Below, one piece after another: positions 1 through 11,799 of a DNA stretch of 64,000 nucleotides. Made by a program: the position numbers and the translations under genes. The notes under the pieces were generated by a model. The model was not told the DNA's origin. It saw nothing but the letters and a program-made list of their open reading frames with translations, and did no database searches. How positions within the stretch are numbered: the stretch's first letter is position 1; each line of letters begins with the position of its first letter. Location: the NCBI GenBank assembly GCA_933228675.1, contig OW121743.1:79727995-79791994 (forward strand), in the 5' to 3' direction. Source of the stretch: Stomorhina lunata. Taxonomy: Eukaryota; Arthropoda; Insecta; Diptera; Rhiniidae.

Positions 1-613
1 TTTTTTTTGTCAGTTGGAGCATTCTTTGATTCTTGCGACGATATGTACTTTAATTTTTCAGTTTACTTTAGAAGAAGACGCATTGTTTTAAGCTTTTTGT
101 TCTTCAACGACTTTTACTTGTTTTACATTGACAGCGTGTTATTGATGTAAGCTAACCGCCGAAGTACAAAAAAAAGGGAAATAATTCAAGAACTTCAAGA
201 ACCGGTAAGCTCGATTATCATTTTGAATTTTTTTTCGAAGTCAAGTATCTCATAAACTATAGGAGATAAACATGTAGCAATCATTTTTGTAGATCTCAGC
301 TAGTGGATTTTGTACGCATAAAAATCAAAAATGTGTCTTCTGGATCGTTTTTAATTTTCGAAATACCCGAGATGCCCTATGTTGAGGGCATACAGCTCCC
401 CTTCTAATAAGCCTAAAGACTCCAAATTCTAAACTTAAGCTCGAATACTCCTGCTCAACAGCCATGTGATCATGGTAATCGAACTTACCGCTTAAAAGTT
501 CTTGAACTGTTTCCCAAATTTTTTTTCAACCCACTCTGCCCAGGAGAATGCTGTGGTAAAACTGTGTGTAATTTTTAAGTCATTGAAAATAACCGCAATG
601 ACAATTTGGCCCA
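1..613. other. Non-coding; imperfect inverted repeat only
   Basis: There is no gene. An imperfect inverted repeat is visible: AAGAACTTCAAGAACCGGTAAG at about 186-210 against CTTACCGCTTAAAAGTTCTT at about 484-503. This is the kind of pair expected at the ends of a small decayed transposon. A phrase around 127-140 (GACAGCGTGTTATTG) recurs in variant form at about 39316-39330. Confidence 0.35.
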
Positions 614-2488
614 TAAACAAGTAAGAGTGTTATATTCGGCTGTGCCGAATCTTATATACCCACCATCAAGTTGTGTTAAATTTAGAAACATATCTCATAT
701 ATCTACAAGGGTGCAGCTAATTCAAAATCTGCACCAAAACTGGAAAAATCGCTAAGCTATTTGGTATTGTTGGTAAAACCTTTGGACTAAATTAGGTTTC
801 CGTAGCTTTATAGTTCAACATTCAAAAATATTTTAGTGGTTTCCCCAGTATTTACTTTGATAAAAATTCGGTCTCATAACCAGGTATAGTTTTACATTAA
901 TAAGTTGTTAAATACTTTTCGTTGTGATTAATATGTAGTTAGGCTAAACACGTTAATAGTAATACGACAGGTCCATATATTTCGTTATGAGTTCCTAATG
1001 CATTCATCATATATAAAGTCTGGGCTGAACATTGATTGATGCCTATATAATTTCATAGGTGCAATCTTAATATAATGAATGTACCTCCAAATCTTTTTGA
1101 TTGTAGATATAAAAAAGGGGATGTTATATATATAAGAATTATAGCCAAATGTTGACCGATTATAACAAAATTTTACATACTGGCTGGTATATATAAAGAG
1201 CTTATTCTTGCAAAATTTAGTGACCATAGCTATTACAGTTTCTAATTTAATAGCTTTTAACTGGCCTTTGCTAAAATTTTTGGTTTCCGTGAGTGTTTTT
1301 CACATGAAAGCTAAAGTCAAATATGGACTGATTCCTATAAAATTTGATAAACTGATCAAAAATTGCATAAAACTTCCCTATTTTAAATTTAATCGCATAG
1401 CTATTACAATTGTATTCAATTTATCAGCATTAATGTGTTTCCCGGGGCGGGGTTATATGGGAGCTCTAACTAAATTTGAACCGATTTTGTCCATTTTCAA
1501 CACACATCTTTTTCAAGATATCCAAGATACTTTTGTAAAATTTTGTCCCTCTAGCTCTTTTCGTTAAGGCGCTATCGTGCTTTTATCTGACGGACAGACG
1601 GACATAAACAACCTTTTCTTTATGTATTTTTGTGTTTCCATAAGTTTTTTATATGGGAGCTATGGTCAAATGGTGACCGATTGTGACGAAATTTTGCACA
1701 CTGGCTGGCATTGACATAAGACTTCCTTGTGCTTAATTTAGTCTTACTAGCTCTTGTAGCTAAGGAGCTATCACGATTTTATCTGACGGACAGACGGACA
1801 TAAATCCCCTTTTCTTTTTGAATTTTTGTGTTTTCGTAAGTTTTTTAAATGGGAGCTAGGTCAAATAGTGACCGATTGTGACAAAATTTTGCACACTGGC
1901 TGGCATTGATATAAGACTTTCTTGTGCCAAATTTAGTGGTTATATCTGTTATACTTTTAGATTTATTGGCATTAAAGTGTATTTTGGGTGAAATTTAGCC
2001 TGTTTTCGTAAGTTTTTTGTATGGGAGCTATGGCTAAATGTGAACCGATTTCGATGAAATTTTATATGCTGCCTAGTGCTTATCTAAAACTTCTAGATAC
2101 CAAATTTTGTCATCATAACTGTCATAATTTGTCATTTATTAGCAAATAAGCGATTAGCCTAGACGAGGTTATACGGGAGCTATGGCCAAATGCTAACCGA
2201 TTTTGCCCAATTTCAATACCAAAATTTTCTCATAGATAAAGAATGTTTTTGCTAAGTTTCAGTTAGCTAGCTCTTTTCGTTTAGACGTTATCGTGATTTC
2301 AACAGACAGACAGACAGACAGACGGACAGACAGACGGACAGACAGACGGACATAGCTCAATCGTCTTAGAATTTCATAAGGATTCAGAATATATATCGTT
2401 TTTGATTTTTGAACCAATATTAAGGAAATTACAAACGGAATGACAATCTCAATATACCCCCCATTCTTTTTGATGGTGGGTATAAAAA
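614..2488. mobile_element. Non-autonomous fly repeat element with GGTGGGTATA termini and ~190-bp internal units
   Basis: The left end has a hairpin (TTCGGC-TGT-GCCGAA, 635-649) followed by ATACCCACCATCAA (about 656-669). The right end has TTTGATGGTGGGTATA (2470-2484), so the termini are inverted copies. Inside, a unit beginning GGGAGCTATGG and containing GACCGATTGTGACAAAATTT and CACACTGGCTGGCAT recurs around 1140, 1457, 1654, 1850, 2025 and 2177. A (GACA)n/GGACA tract lies at 2303-2353. No intact protein is present. The exact superfamily is not certain. Confidence 0.55.
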
Positions 2489-3896
2489 GGGTGTGACTTG
2501 GGGCAAACTGTGAGCATTGTTTTTTCTTTTATCACTTAGTGATATCCGTATATGGGTCAATTTTTTCGTGTTGCACTCTGTAACTAATAGTTTGAAATAA
2601 TAATTAGTAATCACAGAAATGTATGTTACCGTAACCGGGGCTCAAACCCAGGCTGAATCTGATATGTTATGCTTAGTAGTACACGTACTAAGCCATATAA
2701 TTGTTTGTTATGAGCTTCTTTAACGTTTGCCGTTTATGTTTCGAGATTGACATGTGTTTATCGTTCAAGGACAGTCTCTAATCAGTTGTTATTCTGAAGA
2801 ACATTGGGACAAGGCTGGAATTGAGGTAAACTTCAAATCGTCTGTATAACATTGTCACAGGTGGCGAATCGTGAATCTATCAGTATGAGTGCAAAAGTAA
2901 ACTTGAGTCGTTTGTATGGTTCTTCTATGACGATCAAAATTCAAAAAAGTAATTCTCGAGTCTGAATTACTTTTACTTCAAAGCAAATTGTCGGCTATAT
3001 TATAGCAAAACTGAACCTATTGTAATTGTATCATCGGAGCCGACAAAAATTGATCATTCTAAACCACAACGAAAACTTAGAGTAAATGAGATTTCCGCCG
3101 TATAGCTCAGCTTTTGGGCACTAAATGATTTTTTAACCCGAAAATATAAAATGATTGCGATGTTAAAGTTTATCGACACCTGATGAATCGGCTAACGTAT
3201 TCAAAACTCTTGTTGTGAAGGTATTTCAATGCAACATTGGTAATGTGGTATAGTAACTTTTCTCTTAAACTGACAATATAAGAATAATGGAAATATGCGT
3301 AATAGCTTGATGTTTTCATGAGCGCAGGAGGCAAGTTTTTACCTCCACTTTTTTATACAATATATCACTAAAAATCAAATAAAAATAATATTTATGGTAG
3401 ACTATAACACATTTCCTACATGAGGTGTACCACATTGCCTGCACATTTTTAATATCCTTCACTCACCATTTCGTATACCCTTCTCCCACCATAGGAAAGG
3501 GTATTATAAATATTGTTTAAATTGCTTTCAATGGATTTAAAATACTTTCTCAAATATCTCGAAAATTGTGGGTTTAGTATTTAATTTGGTAATCAAAAAC
3601 AAAAAAGGTATATCACATTACGAGTACCAGCATTTCTCTATCAAAGTCATTTTCGATAACAAATATTTATTTTGTTTTCTTTAGTCTCGACGTAGGGGTT
3701 CTGATTGGTCTTAACTTGGTAAGCCTAGGTTATCTTGGCTACAGTTGAGTTGAGTCCACAGTTGAGTTGAATAACTGTGGACTTGATCTCCTAGTGGTAT
3801 CAACTACGTTGACACTTGTTAATGTAGTGAGCTAACATGTGCCGCGAGTTCTCCCATAAGAATCTTATCTTATCTTATATTCTTAAACGAGCAATA

Positions 3897-3899
<3 letters not shown>
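2489..3899. other. Non-coding stretch with a short perfect hairpin
   Basis: No coding region was recognised. A perfect 10-bp hairpin lies at 3754-3763/3773-3782 (GTCCACAGTT with AACTGTGGAC). A TATACCC...GGGTATTATAA element-terminus signature lies at about 3474-3510 (CGTATACCCTTCTCCCACCA and GGAAAGGGTATTATAA). Confidence 0.4.

Positions 3900-3940
<41 letters not shown>
3900..3940. repeat. (TA)n microsatellite
   Basis: About 38 bases of uninterrupted TA dinucleotide lie directly before the possible Helentron-like element. Confidence 0.95.
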
Positions 3941-3943
<3 letters not shown>

Positions 3944-3954
3944 GCTATCTCGAA

Positions 3955-5540
3955 ACCGGCTCTAACGATTTTGATAAAATTTGGACAGTGGGTATCTTTT
4001 TTGATGTATAGGTCGAAGAAGAAGGGACTTTTGGAACTTTTACCTCTAAGAGGGTAAAAACGGGTAAAAAGGGGAAAAAATCGAAAACGCTATGTCTCCT
4101 AAAGTAATAGGTATAGAAACAAAATTAAAATTACGTTTTAAACAGCTTTGAAAATAAGCGGATAGGTGTTTGGTACTTTTTTGAAACTATGTCCGATAGG
4201 GGGTAAAAAAGGGTGAAAATAGTTTTTTTGGAACCTTTTTAACCCACTCTTATATTTTAAACTAAAGAATATAGAAAGAAACTTGGTACTGCAATCAATA
4301 GATGTAAAAAAAAACATGAAACACGTATTTGGTACTTTTTTGATTTTGGAGCCAAAATGGGTAAAAAAGGGATAAAATGATAACTTAACATCTCCAAAGT
4401 AATATGAATAGGAACATTATACATTATGTTAAATGCGTTTTAAAAAAATGTACCGAATTCAATTGGCACCAAAAAAGTACCAAATATACATATGGAACTT
4501 TTAGAAATTAGGGAATAAAAAGGGGGAAAAATTAGTATTATTTTAAACAAATGAATGTTTGTCTGTATGTATGTTCTTTATAGAATAGTAAACTGTGAAT
4601 TTGATTGTGTTCTGCTCTTTAGCGAAGATGTTGCGGATAAGCCGGCGAAGATTTTAAAGTTGATAAGACTAATTTCCGACAGATGGCGCCACTGAAAATT
4701 ACTAAAAATTAATTAAATCGTAAACTGTACATTTGATCATGCTATGATCTTTAGCAAAGTTGTAGCGCATGAGCCGACGAAGGCTTTTTAGTTGGTATGA
4801 ATAATTTCCGACAGGCGGCGCTGCAGAAACTTACTCAAAATCAATTTAATCGTAATCTGTACATTTAATCATGCTACAATCTTTAGCAAAGTTGTTGCAC
4901 ATGAGCCGACGAAGGTTTCTTAGTTGGTATGAAGAAATCTCGACAGGTGGCGCCACTGAAATTTACTCAAAGTCAATTTAATCGTAAGGTGTACATTTAA
5001 TCATGCTTTAGTCTTAAGCAAAGTTGTTACGGATAAGCCGAAGAAGGTTAATGAATTGGAATGAGCCCGACAGGTGGCGCCACAGAAAATTACTCAAAGT
5101 GAATTAAATCGTAAACTGTGCATTTGATCATGTTATAATCATAAGCAAAGTTGTTACGAATAAGCAGACAAAGGTTTCTTATATGGTTTGAACAACTTCA
5201 GGTGGCGCCACTGCAAACTACTCAAAATGAATTAAATCGTAATCTGTGCATTTGATCAGACTACTATCTGTAGCAAAGTTGTTGCGCATGAGTCGACGGA
5301 TGTTTCTGTTGGTATGAATAATTTCCAAAATTATTAAAATGAGTTAAACTGTAAACTATGCAAACTATGTGTTGGTCGGACAAAATAAATAAAATAATTC
5401 AAAATTAACTGAATATTTGTACAATGTCTTTCCTCTAAATTTATTTTAGCACTTTATAATATAAAATATATAAAAACTTTAAAATTTGCCTCAAAATGCT
5501 AATCATAAAGCTCCGAGCAAGGCTCGGTCAACCAGGTACT
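3955..5540 (+). mobile_element. Possible Helentron/HINE-like non-autonomous element
   Basis: The block begins TCTCGAAACCGGCTCTAACG followed by ATTTTGATAAAATTTGG, a phrase of the type seen at the 5' ends of insect Helitron-related elements. The middle contains about six tandem units of about 130 bp (4600-5360), each with AAATCGTAAACTGT, AGCAAAGTTGTTGC, GAGCCGACGAAGG and CAGGTGGCGCCACTG. Near the end is the hairpin CCGAG-CAAGG-CTCGG (about 5513-5527). Sub-terminal tandem units plus a short 3' hairpin fit a HINE, but I cannot verify the ends. Confidence 0.4.
4600..5360 (+). repeat. ~130-bp tandem repeats
   Basis: The landmark GGCGCCACTG or its variants recurs near 4684, 4817, 4948, 5076 and 5203. 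Between landmarks the order is conserved: TTAAATCGTAA, ACATTTGATCATG, TTTAGCAAAGTTG, GAGCCGACGAAGG. Copies are diverged. Confidence 0.7.
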
Positions 5541-7959
5541 GATTAATAATATGGGTTAGGACGTATGGCTAGTAACTCACTCCTGAAAAAAAACAATTAT
5601 TATGAAATAGTTAAAATCAGAATAAAAATTGGCCCCTAATGGTAGGAGAAACTTCGATGAAAAGACCAAGTAGAGGAAAATCTTTTAAAGCTTGCCCTAC
5701 GAAATTGACCCTTTGACCTTAACAGGTTGAAAATATAGCCAATTTAAGTAAATCTCGAAATATAGAGATATGGTCCGAAGCTTAAATTGCATATAGTCCG
5801 ACACTTAAACTATATAATGTCTAATATTCATATTATAATTAGTCCGATACTAAAACTGTATATAGTCCAATACTTAGATTGAATTGTAAATATATAGATC
5901 ATTACTCAGACTATATTTAGTCCGTTTTCAGACTAAAGCCTATACGAACTAAATTCTATGCAAAATTGTTTCATTCTGCCCCATTGTGCATTATTAATTG
6001 AGCTTTAAATTAATTTTATTGAATTCTCTTTCATTTTTTAACTCACAATTTTCTTTGGCTGTATATATTTAAATTTAGTAAAACCTAATGGACCAACTCG
6101 TACAACAATAAATTTAGGATGACACTGCATGTGCGGAGTCTATCAGTAGAAAAATATGCAGGTATTTTTAATTGTTGCTATTTCGAGATGAACATGTTGT
6201 TTTAATTGCTTTAAACTTTGATATTTTATAAAATATTGACATTTAAGTTAAATGTTCTTGTAGCTAGAGTTATTCATATTTTAGATGCAATGTCAGTAAA
6301 TTTATAATATAATATGTTATGGTAAAAATCAAATTTGTTGCAGTTTTATAAAAATATTTAGGGGATTCAGGTATTATAAACATAAAATCACACAAAAAAG
6401 TTCAACATAATTTTGGTGGGGACAACCATTTTTCGAAGAGTTCCGATGATTAGTAAGGGAATCATTATCAGGAGAGTATCCCTAATTCTAGACAGTTTAA
6501 AAACCACGCATTATATATAATTTACAAAACAAAATAAATACGAATTATAGCGTCTACACAAAAGTATCAACATAAAGCAAAAATAATCATCTAAACAGAG
6601 TTAAACAACATTTTTCAGTTTTGTTATATTATTTAAAGATTTTTAAGACAATAATTCAAAATATTTATGTTTTTTGTTAAAAGCTGGAAAGCAACATTGA
6701 TAACTACTTACACTATTATGACTATATGACACCTTGTGAATACTCTAACTGAAAAGTTATCCATCACTTAAAACAAAAAAGCAAGGTTTTTCATAAAAGT
6801 AAAAAGAATCTGAAATTACTTTCTATATTTAATATTTTGTATGAGTTTCTGGGGTTTCCAAATAATTAAATCAATTTAAAATATTTCGAAAATTAAAATT
6901 TTAAATTAAACATTTACTTAATTGAAATAATTAAAATCTATTAAAAATTTAATTGATTATGTTGTTTATTCAATGTGTCACTTAAAAACATACACTAAAT
7001 TTTTCAGACATTAACACAAATTCATAAATTTTTACAACTAATGACCCTGATATGATCAAGATAAAGCAGATATAACGGCTCTGAAGGACATTTAAAAGTA
7101 TGTCACCTCCAATCCAGTGCAAATTTAGTGCCGCATGAAGTCATTCATAATTAATAAAAAAATTGAAATAAATGTTACAGTTATTTATGTGTAGGATTAA
7201 CCAGAAAAATAAAATTTAAATTCAAATGTAAACAAAACGAAAATTTTCAAAACCAGAAAAACCAAAACAAATATTAAATATTATAGAAAAATGTTAGCAG
7301 CACACGACTACTATGAAATTTTAGATTCAACTCAACATTTAGGAATGTGGTTTTGCATACGGCAGCGCAATAAAACACAACTAAAGTGAAGTTAGATAAA
7401 CAAAGCAACAGATAATAAATAGACTACTCAGACGTGATAGTTGTTGCAACAGAAATAAATATTTTAAATAAAAATGTCAACAATAATGAAGAAAACTTGA
7501 GTAGAAATACATATGTCAATTAACATAGTTTGTCTAGAAAATAAAGTTTTTTGTTTATAGCAATATGTTGAGAGACATTGTTGCAAAAGAATGTTGCCAG
7601 TTTAATTGGGTGGTCAGATACAGTCACACCAATTAATATAGTCACACCAATGACTTAAAGCATTTTTACATACAGATTCTAAGCTCCAAACAATTTTTTA
7701 AATTAAATCTATTTTTGCCAAAGAATACAATTTTGAACAAGTTTTGATAAGACATAATTTTTTCTGTCGAATATCTACAAAACTATATTTATGTCAAATT
7801 AAAGGCCTTAGTCTTTGCTTTATAACGGTATATAATACATTTGCATATATTTGCAAATTTAACATGAATTCAGTAATAAGTGATATTCCCCAATGCAAGC
7901 ATTTTTTTGGTTTATCTCACTGCGCCAGTTTTGGTTACCAAAAGTGGCCGATACTAAGA
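5541..7959. other. Non-coding AT-rich sequence with outlying 21-bp satellite relics
   Basis: No gene was seen. At about 5766-5940 a diverged cluster (GTCCGACACTTAAACTATAT, AGTCCGATACTAAAAC, CTCAGACTATATTTAGTCCG) is clearly related to the 21-bp satellite that starts 2 kb further on. A MITE relic lies at 6395-6630. Confidence 0.55.
6395..6630 (+). mobile_element. Decayed MITE copy (family M1)
   Basis: Shared landmarks with the copy at 23308 are TTGGTGGGGACAACCAT, TATCCCTAATTCTAGACAG, AAATACGAATTAT and ATCAACATAAAGC. No recognisable terminal repeats remain. Confidence 0.6.
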
Positions 7960-9870
7960 CGATACTTTCACTATATAGTCCGATACTCAGACTATTTAGT
8001 CCGACACTATGACAATATAGTCGGATCCTTTGACTATATAGTCCGATACTTAGACTATATAGTCTGAAAATTCGACTATATAGTCCGATACTCTGACAAT
8101 ATAGCCTGATACTCATACTATATAATCTGAAACTCAGACAATATAGTCCGATTCTCTGACACTTTGAGTATATAGTCTGATATTTAGTCTATAAAGTCCG
8201 CAACTCCGAATATATAGTCCCATACTCCGACTATACAGTCCTACATTTAGACTATATAGTCCGCTACACCAAATATATAGTCCGACAATCAGAATTTATA
8301 GTCCGATGCTCAGATTATATAGTGCGATACTTTGACTATATAGTCCGATACTCCGACTATACAGTTCGATACTCCGACTATATAGTCCGATACTCCGACC
8401 ATATCGTCCGATACTCCGACTATATAGTCCGATATGTCGACTATATAGTCCGAAAATCCGACTATATAGTCCAATTTTTAGACTATATAGTACGCTACTC
8501 TGACAATACTCCGACTATATAGTCCGATACTCCGACTATATAGTCTGATACTCCGACTATATAGTCCGATACCCCGACTATATAGTCCGATACTCCGACT
8601 ATATAGTCCGATACTCCGACTATATAGTCCGATACTCCGACTATATAGTCCGATACTCCGACTATATAGACCGATACTCCGACTATATAGTCCGAAACTC
8701 TGAATATACAGTTCGAAATTCAGACTATATAGTCCGATACTCTGATAATATAGGCCGATACCTATACTATATTGTCCGATACTCAGACTATATACTCCGA
8801 TACTCAAACTATGTATTTCAATACTTAGACTATATAGCCAGATCTCAGACTATATAGTCCGATACTCAGACTATATAGTCCTATATTTAGACTATATATA
8901 GTCCGCTACTCCGAATATATAGTATGACACTCAGAATTTATAGTCCAATATTCAGACTATATAGTCCGATACTTCGACTATGTAGTCCGATACCTGGACT
9001 ATATAGTCCGATACTCCGACTATATAGTCCGATACTCCAACAATGTAGTCCGATAATCCGACTATATAGTCCGATACTCCGACTATATAGTCCAATTTTT
9101 AGATTATATAGTTCGCTACTTTGACAATAAAGTCCGATACTTAGACTATATAGTCTGATACTCCGACTATATAGTCCAATACTCCGACTATATTGTCTGA
9201 TACTCTGACTATAAAGTCCGATACTCCGAATATATAGTCCGACTATTTAGTCCGATACTCCGACTATATAGTCCGATACTCCGACTATATAGTATGATAC
9301 CCCGGACTAAATAGTGCGATTTTTAGACTATATAGTCCGCTACTCCGACACCCCACACATTTAGACTATATAGTCCGATACTGAGACTCTATAGTCCGAT
9401 ACTCAGACCATACAGTCCGATACTCAGATAATATAGTCCGATATTTAGACTATAAAGTCCGATACTCAGACTACATAATTCGATACCTATACTATATAGT
9501 CCGATACTCAGACTATAAAGTCCTCTACTTAGACAATATAGTCCGAAACTCAGACTATATAGTCCGATACTCAGACTATATAATCCGATACCTATACTAT
9601 ATACTCCGATACTTAGACTATATAATCCTATACTTAGACAATATAGTCCAATACTCAGACTATATAGTCCAAAACTCAGACTATATAGTCCGATATTCAG
9701 ACTATTTAGACAATATAGTCCGATACTCAGACCATATAGTCCGATACTTAGACTATATAGTCCGATAATCAGATTCTATAGTCCGATGCTTAAACTATAT
9801 AGTCCGATTCTCAGACTATATAGTTCGATACTGCGACTATATAGTTATAGTCAGATACTAAGATTGTATA
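7960..9870. repeat. 21-bp satellite, ACTATATAGT + CCGATACTCCG
   Basis: The monomer is the palindrome ACTATATAGT followed by an 11-base linker (CCGATACTCCG or CCGATACTCAG). About 90 copies span 1.9 kb. Copies at 8510-8690 are nearly identical; those at the edges are diverged. Because 21 is divisible by three, all frames give artificial repeat peptides (DYIVRYS, RSIGLYS, ILRLYSP), which are not genes. Confidence 0.95.
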
Positions 9871-10027
9871 CTCCTAATCACATACTCTTTCATTCTTATT
9901 TTAGTGTAATTATCCGCAAATCAAGTCTTAGGTATATAATTTATTATATTGTTCAGCAACATTTTGCGCAACATTGCGCTGCTAATCGATAAACAAACAA
10001 TTATTATTCAATAGTTTATTATTGTTT
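9871..10027 (-). other. Start of the downstream intron
   Basis: This is the short stretch following the GTGAGT donor in the minus direction. No coding sequence was recognised. Confidence 0.4.
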
Positions 10028-10033
10028 ACTCAC
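10028..10033 (-). promoter_or_regulatory. 5' splice donor GTGAGT
   Basis: The minus strand reads GGA GAT G, then GTGAGTAAAC, a near-consensus donor. Read-through would hit a TAA two codons later. This marks the exon as internal and implies a further downstream exon; none with matching composition is visible between 10027 and 1. Confidence 0.65.
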
Positions 10034-10568
10034 CATCTCCATCACTATTCGTGTTGCTGCCTATTGTTGTTGTTAAACGTCTGGCCTGGAATTTTCTTCT
10101 CAATGCTGCCGACGATTGCGGCGTTACTGCAGACTTAGACGTTGGCCGCGCTGCTATATCATTATCAGCCACTGCCGCCGATGACGCTGCCGATGATGTC
10201 AATGATGAGGCCAATTTCAAATCATTTGTGCTTGATAATTCTGTAGATTTTCTCCTTAACTTGTTGTTGTTGTTTGTCTTGAAAGATGCCGAAGTGGTGG
10301 CCGTTACATCGGTGGTTATATCAACGGAAGCAGCATTGATGGATGGTGGACGATTGGTGCGTAAACGTTTAAATTTAGAGGTCGTTAAGTATTCATCGCT
10401 GATGGTAGAAGATGTGTCTGTTGGAGTAGTAAGACTGGGTGTTGTCTGCTGTAAAGCTGCTGAGGTTGCAGCTGAATTGGATGAATTGACTAAGCGTCGG
10501 CGCACACTCAGTACAGGCCTTCGCGTTGCTGTTAAGCTATTGGTATTAACAGTTGCTGGTGTGCGCAG
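10034..10568 (-). CDS. Internal coding exon, T/S/A/N-rich with basic patches; probable next exon of the giant gene
   Basis: The frame is open across 10026-10610 without an in-frame ATG. A pyrimidine-rich acceptor (CAACCTCTCTACAG) ends at 10569 and a strong GTGAGT donor starts at 10033, which gives a 535-bp exon starting in phase 0 and ending one base into a codon. The predicted peptide starts LRTPATVNTNSLTATRRPVL and contains KFKRLRTNRP, KLRRKSTEL and LRRKFQARRLTTTIG. It thus has the same alternation of Thr/Ser-rich stretches and short basic clusters, including RRxFxxRxxTTT-like phrases, as the giant gene. Strand, phase and style all agree with splicing from 45523. It could instead be an exon of a separate neighbouring gene. 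The donor means the protein continues beyond the left edge or in an exon I did not detect. Confidence 0.6.
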
Positions 10569-10582
10569 CTGTAGAGAGGTTG
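10569..10582 (-). promoter_or_regulatory. 3' splice acceptor of the 535-bp exon
   Basis: On the minus strand CAACCTCTCTACAG immediately precedes the exon at 10568. A pyrimidine-rich stretch ending in CAG followed by open coding sequence is the expected acceptor form. The upstream codons are also open for about 14 residues before a TAA, so this exact boundary is chosen on the splice motif. Confidence 0.55.
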
Positions 10583-10619
10583 AAATTTGTTGTTGGCATT
10601 TTGAATTGAAATTTTAAAT

Positions 10620-11799
10620 TTTGTTAAGAAAGTACAAAGAAGAAAAAAAGAAGAAATTTTTAAGTTTTTAAATAAAATTTTATAATACAATTTTTAAGGA
10701 AATAAAGTTTTTGGGAAGATTTTTTTTAAATTTCATATACTTAAGTGTTTTGTGTAATTAATAGTGTTCAAGGATTTTGTATTGGATATAAAGTGTGTTT
10801 GTGTGTGTTTTTTTTAAATCAAACTACTATTGTCATGCCGCTTTTTAAGGAGAAGGTGCTGAAACTGAAAATTTTTATTAAAAAAAGAAATTTTAAGTGC
10901 TTTTAGTTTAAAGTTATTGTATTATTAAATTATTATTAAATTAATTTAAGTTAAATGGTTAAAAACATTTTAAGGTTTTATGAAATTGTTAAAGAATTTT
11001 TAAGTGTTATTTCTGGAAATTAATAAAAGTCTTACGATTTTGTTGGTGTTTTAATGTGTTTTATTTAAATGAAATATTATAAATATAAGGTAAAATTAAA
11101 ATGTTTAAAATAAAAAATTAAATGGAAAATATTAAAAATAACAAAAGTAATTAGTTTCAAAGTAAACAAGACATAAACTAAAATTTAAACTAAAATAAAG
11201 AATGAAGGCGTTACAATTTTTCCTACAATCAACCATCAGATTTATTAAAGAAAAAAAAATAGATTTTTATCATAATTGGAAGAAGAATTAAAAAAAAATC
11301 TAATTTGTAACTAAAATTCATTTTGTGGCACATTTGAAACCTCTTTCGGAATTTTTAAGAAATTAAATTGTATTTGTGATTTTAAGTTTTCTTCACATTT
11401 TCCTCTATCTGCATGATTGTTGAAGGTTCAACATTATTTATGACTTCCGGAAGTTGCCAAAAATGTAATACGATTATTATTAAAAATGTTACGTTTTTTT
11501 TAGATCAAAAAAATTATAAATCAAAACGCGAAATTTGAATGTTCCTTTGATAAAATTTAAATTATTTTAATAATAAATTAAATTTAGCCCTGAATTTAAG
11601 CTTAATAAGTCAAGCCACTTAAAGGCATTGTCATAATGATAAATATGTTAAATTGTATCCAGAAAATTTCTTTAAAATTTAAGGTGTTAGCTAATTTTTA
11701 TAATCAGAATTATTTGTGCTTATAATCAAGTTTGTTGCTTAAATCTTTTGTTTCAAAACACACCTTATGCTTAAGTGGGGGCAAAACTTTTTATAAAAA
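10620..11799. other. AT-rich intron sequence
   Basis: Apart from A/T homopolymers and common words I see no repeat, gene or RNA in this stretch. Confidence 0.4.

Noticed and set aside
7744..9992. Short ORFs with DYIVRYS/RSIGLYS/ILRLYSP repeats on both strands
   Set aside because: They arise because the 21-bp satellite monomer is a multiple of three; there are no starts or context.
10051..10617. 188-codon plus-strand ORF
   Set aside because: Antisense shadow of the minus-strand exon, which has splice sites and composition in its favour.
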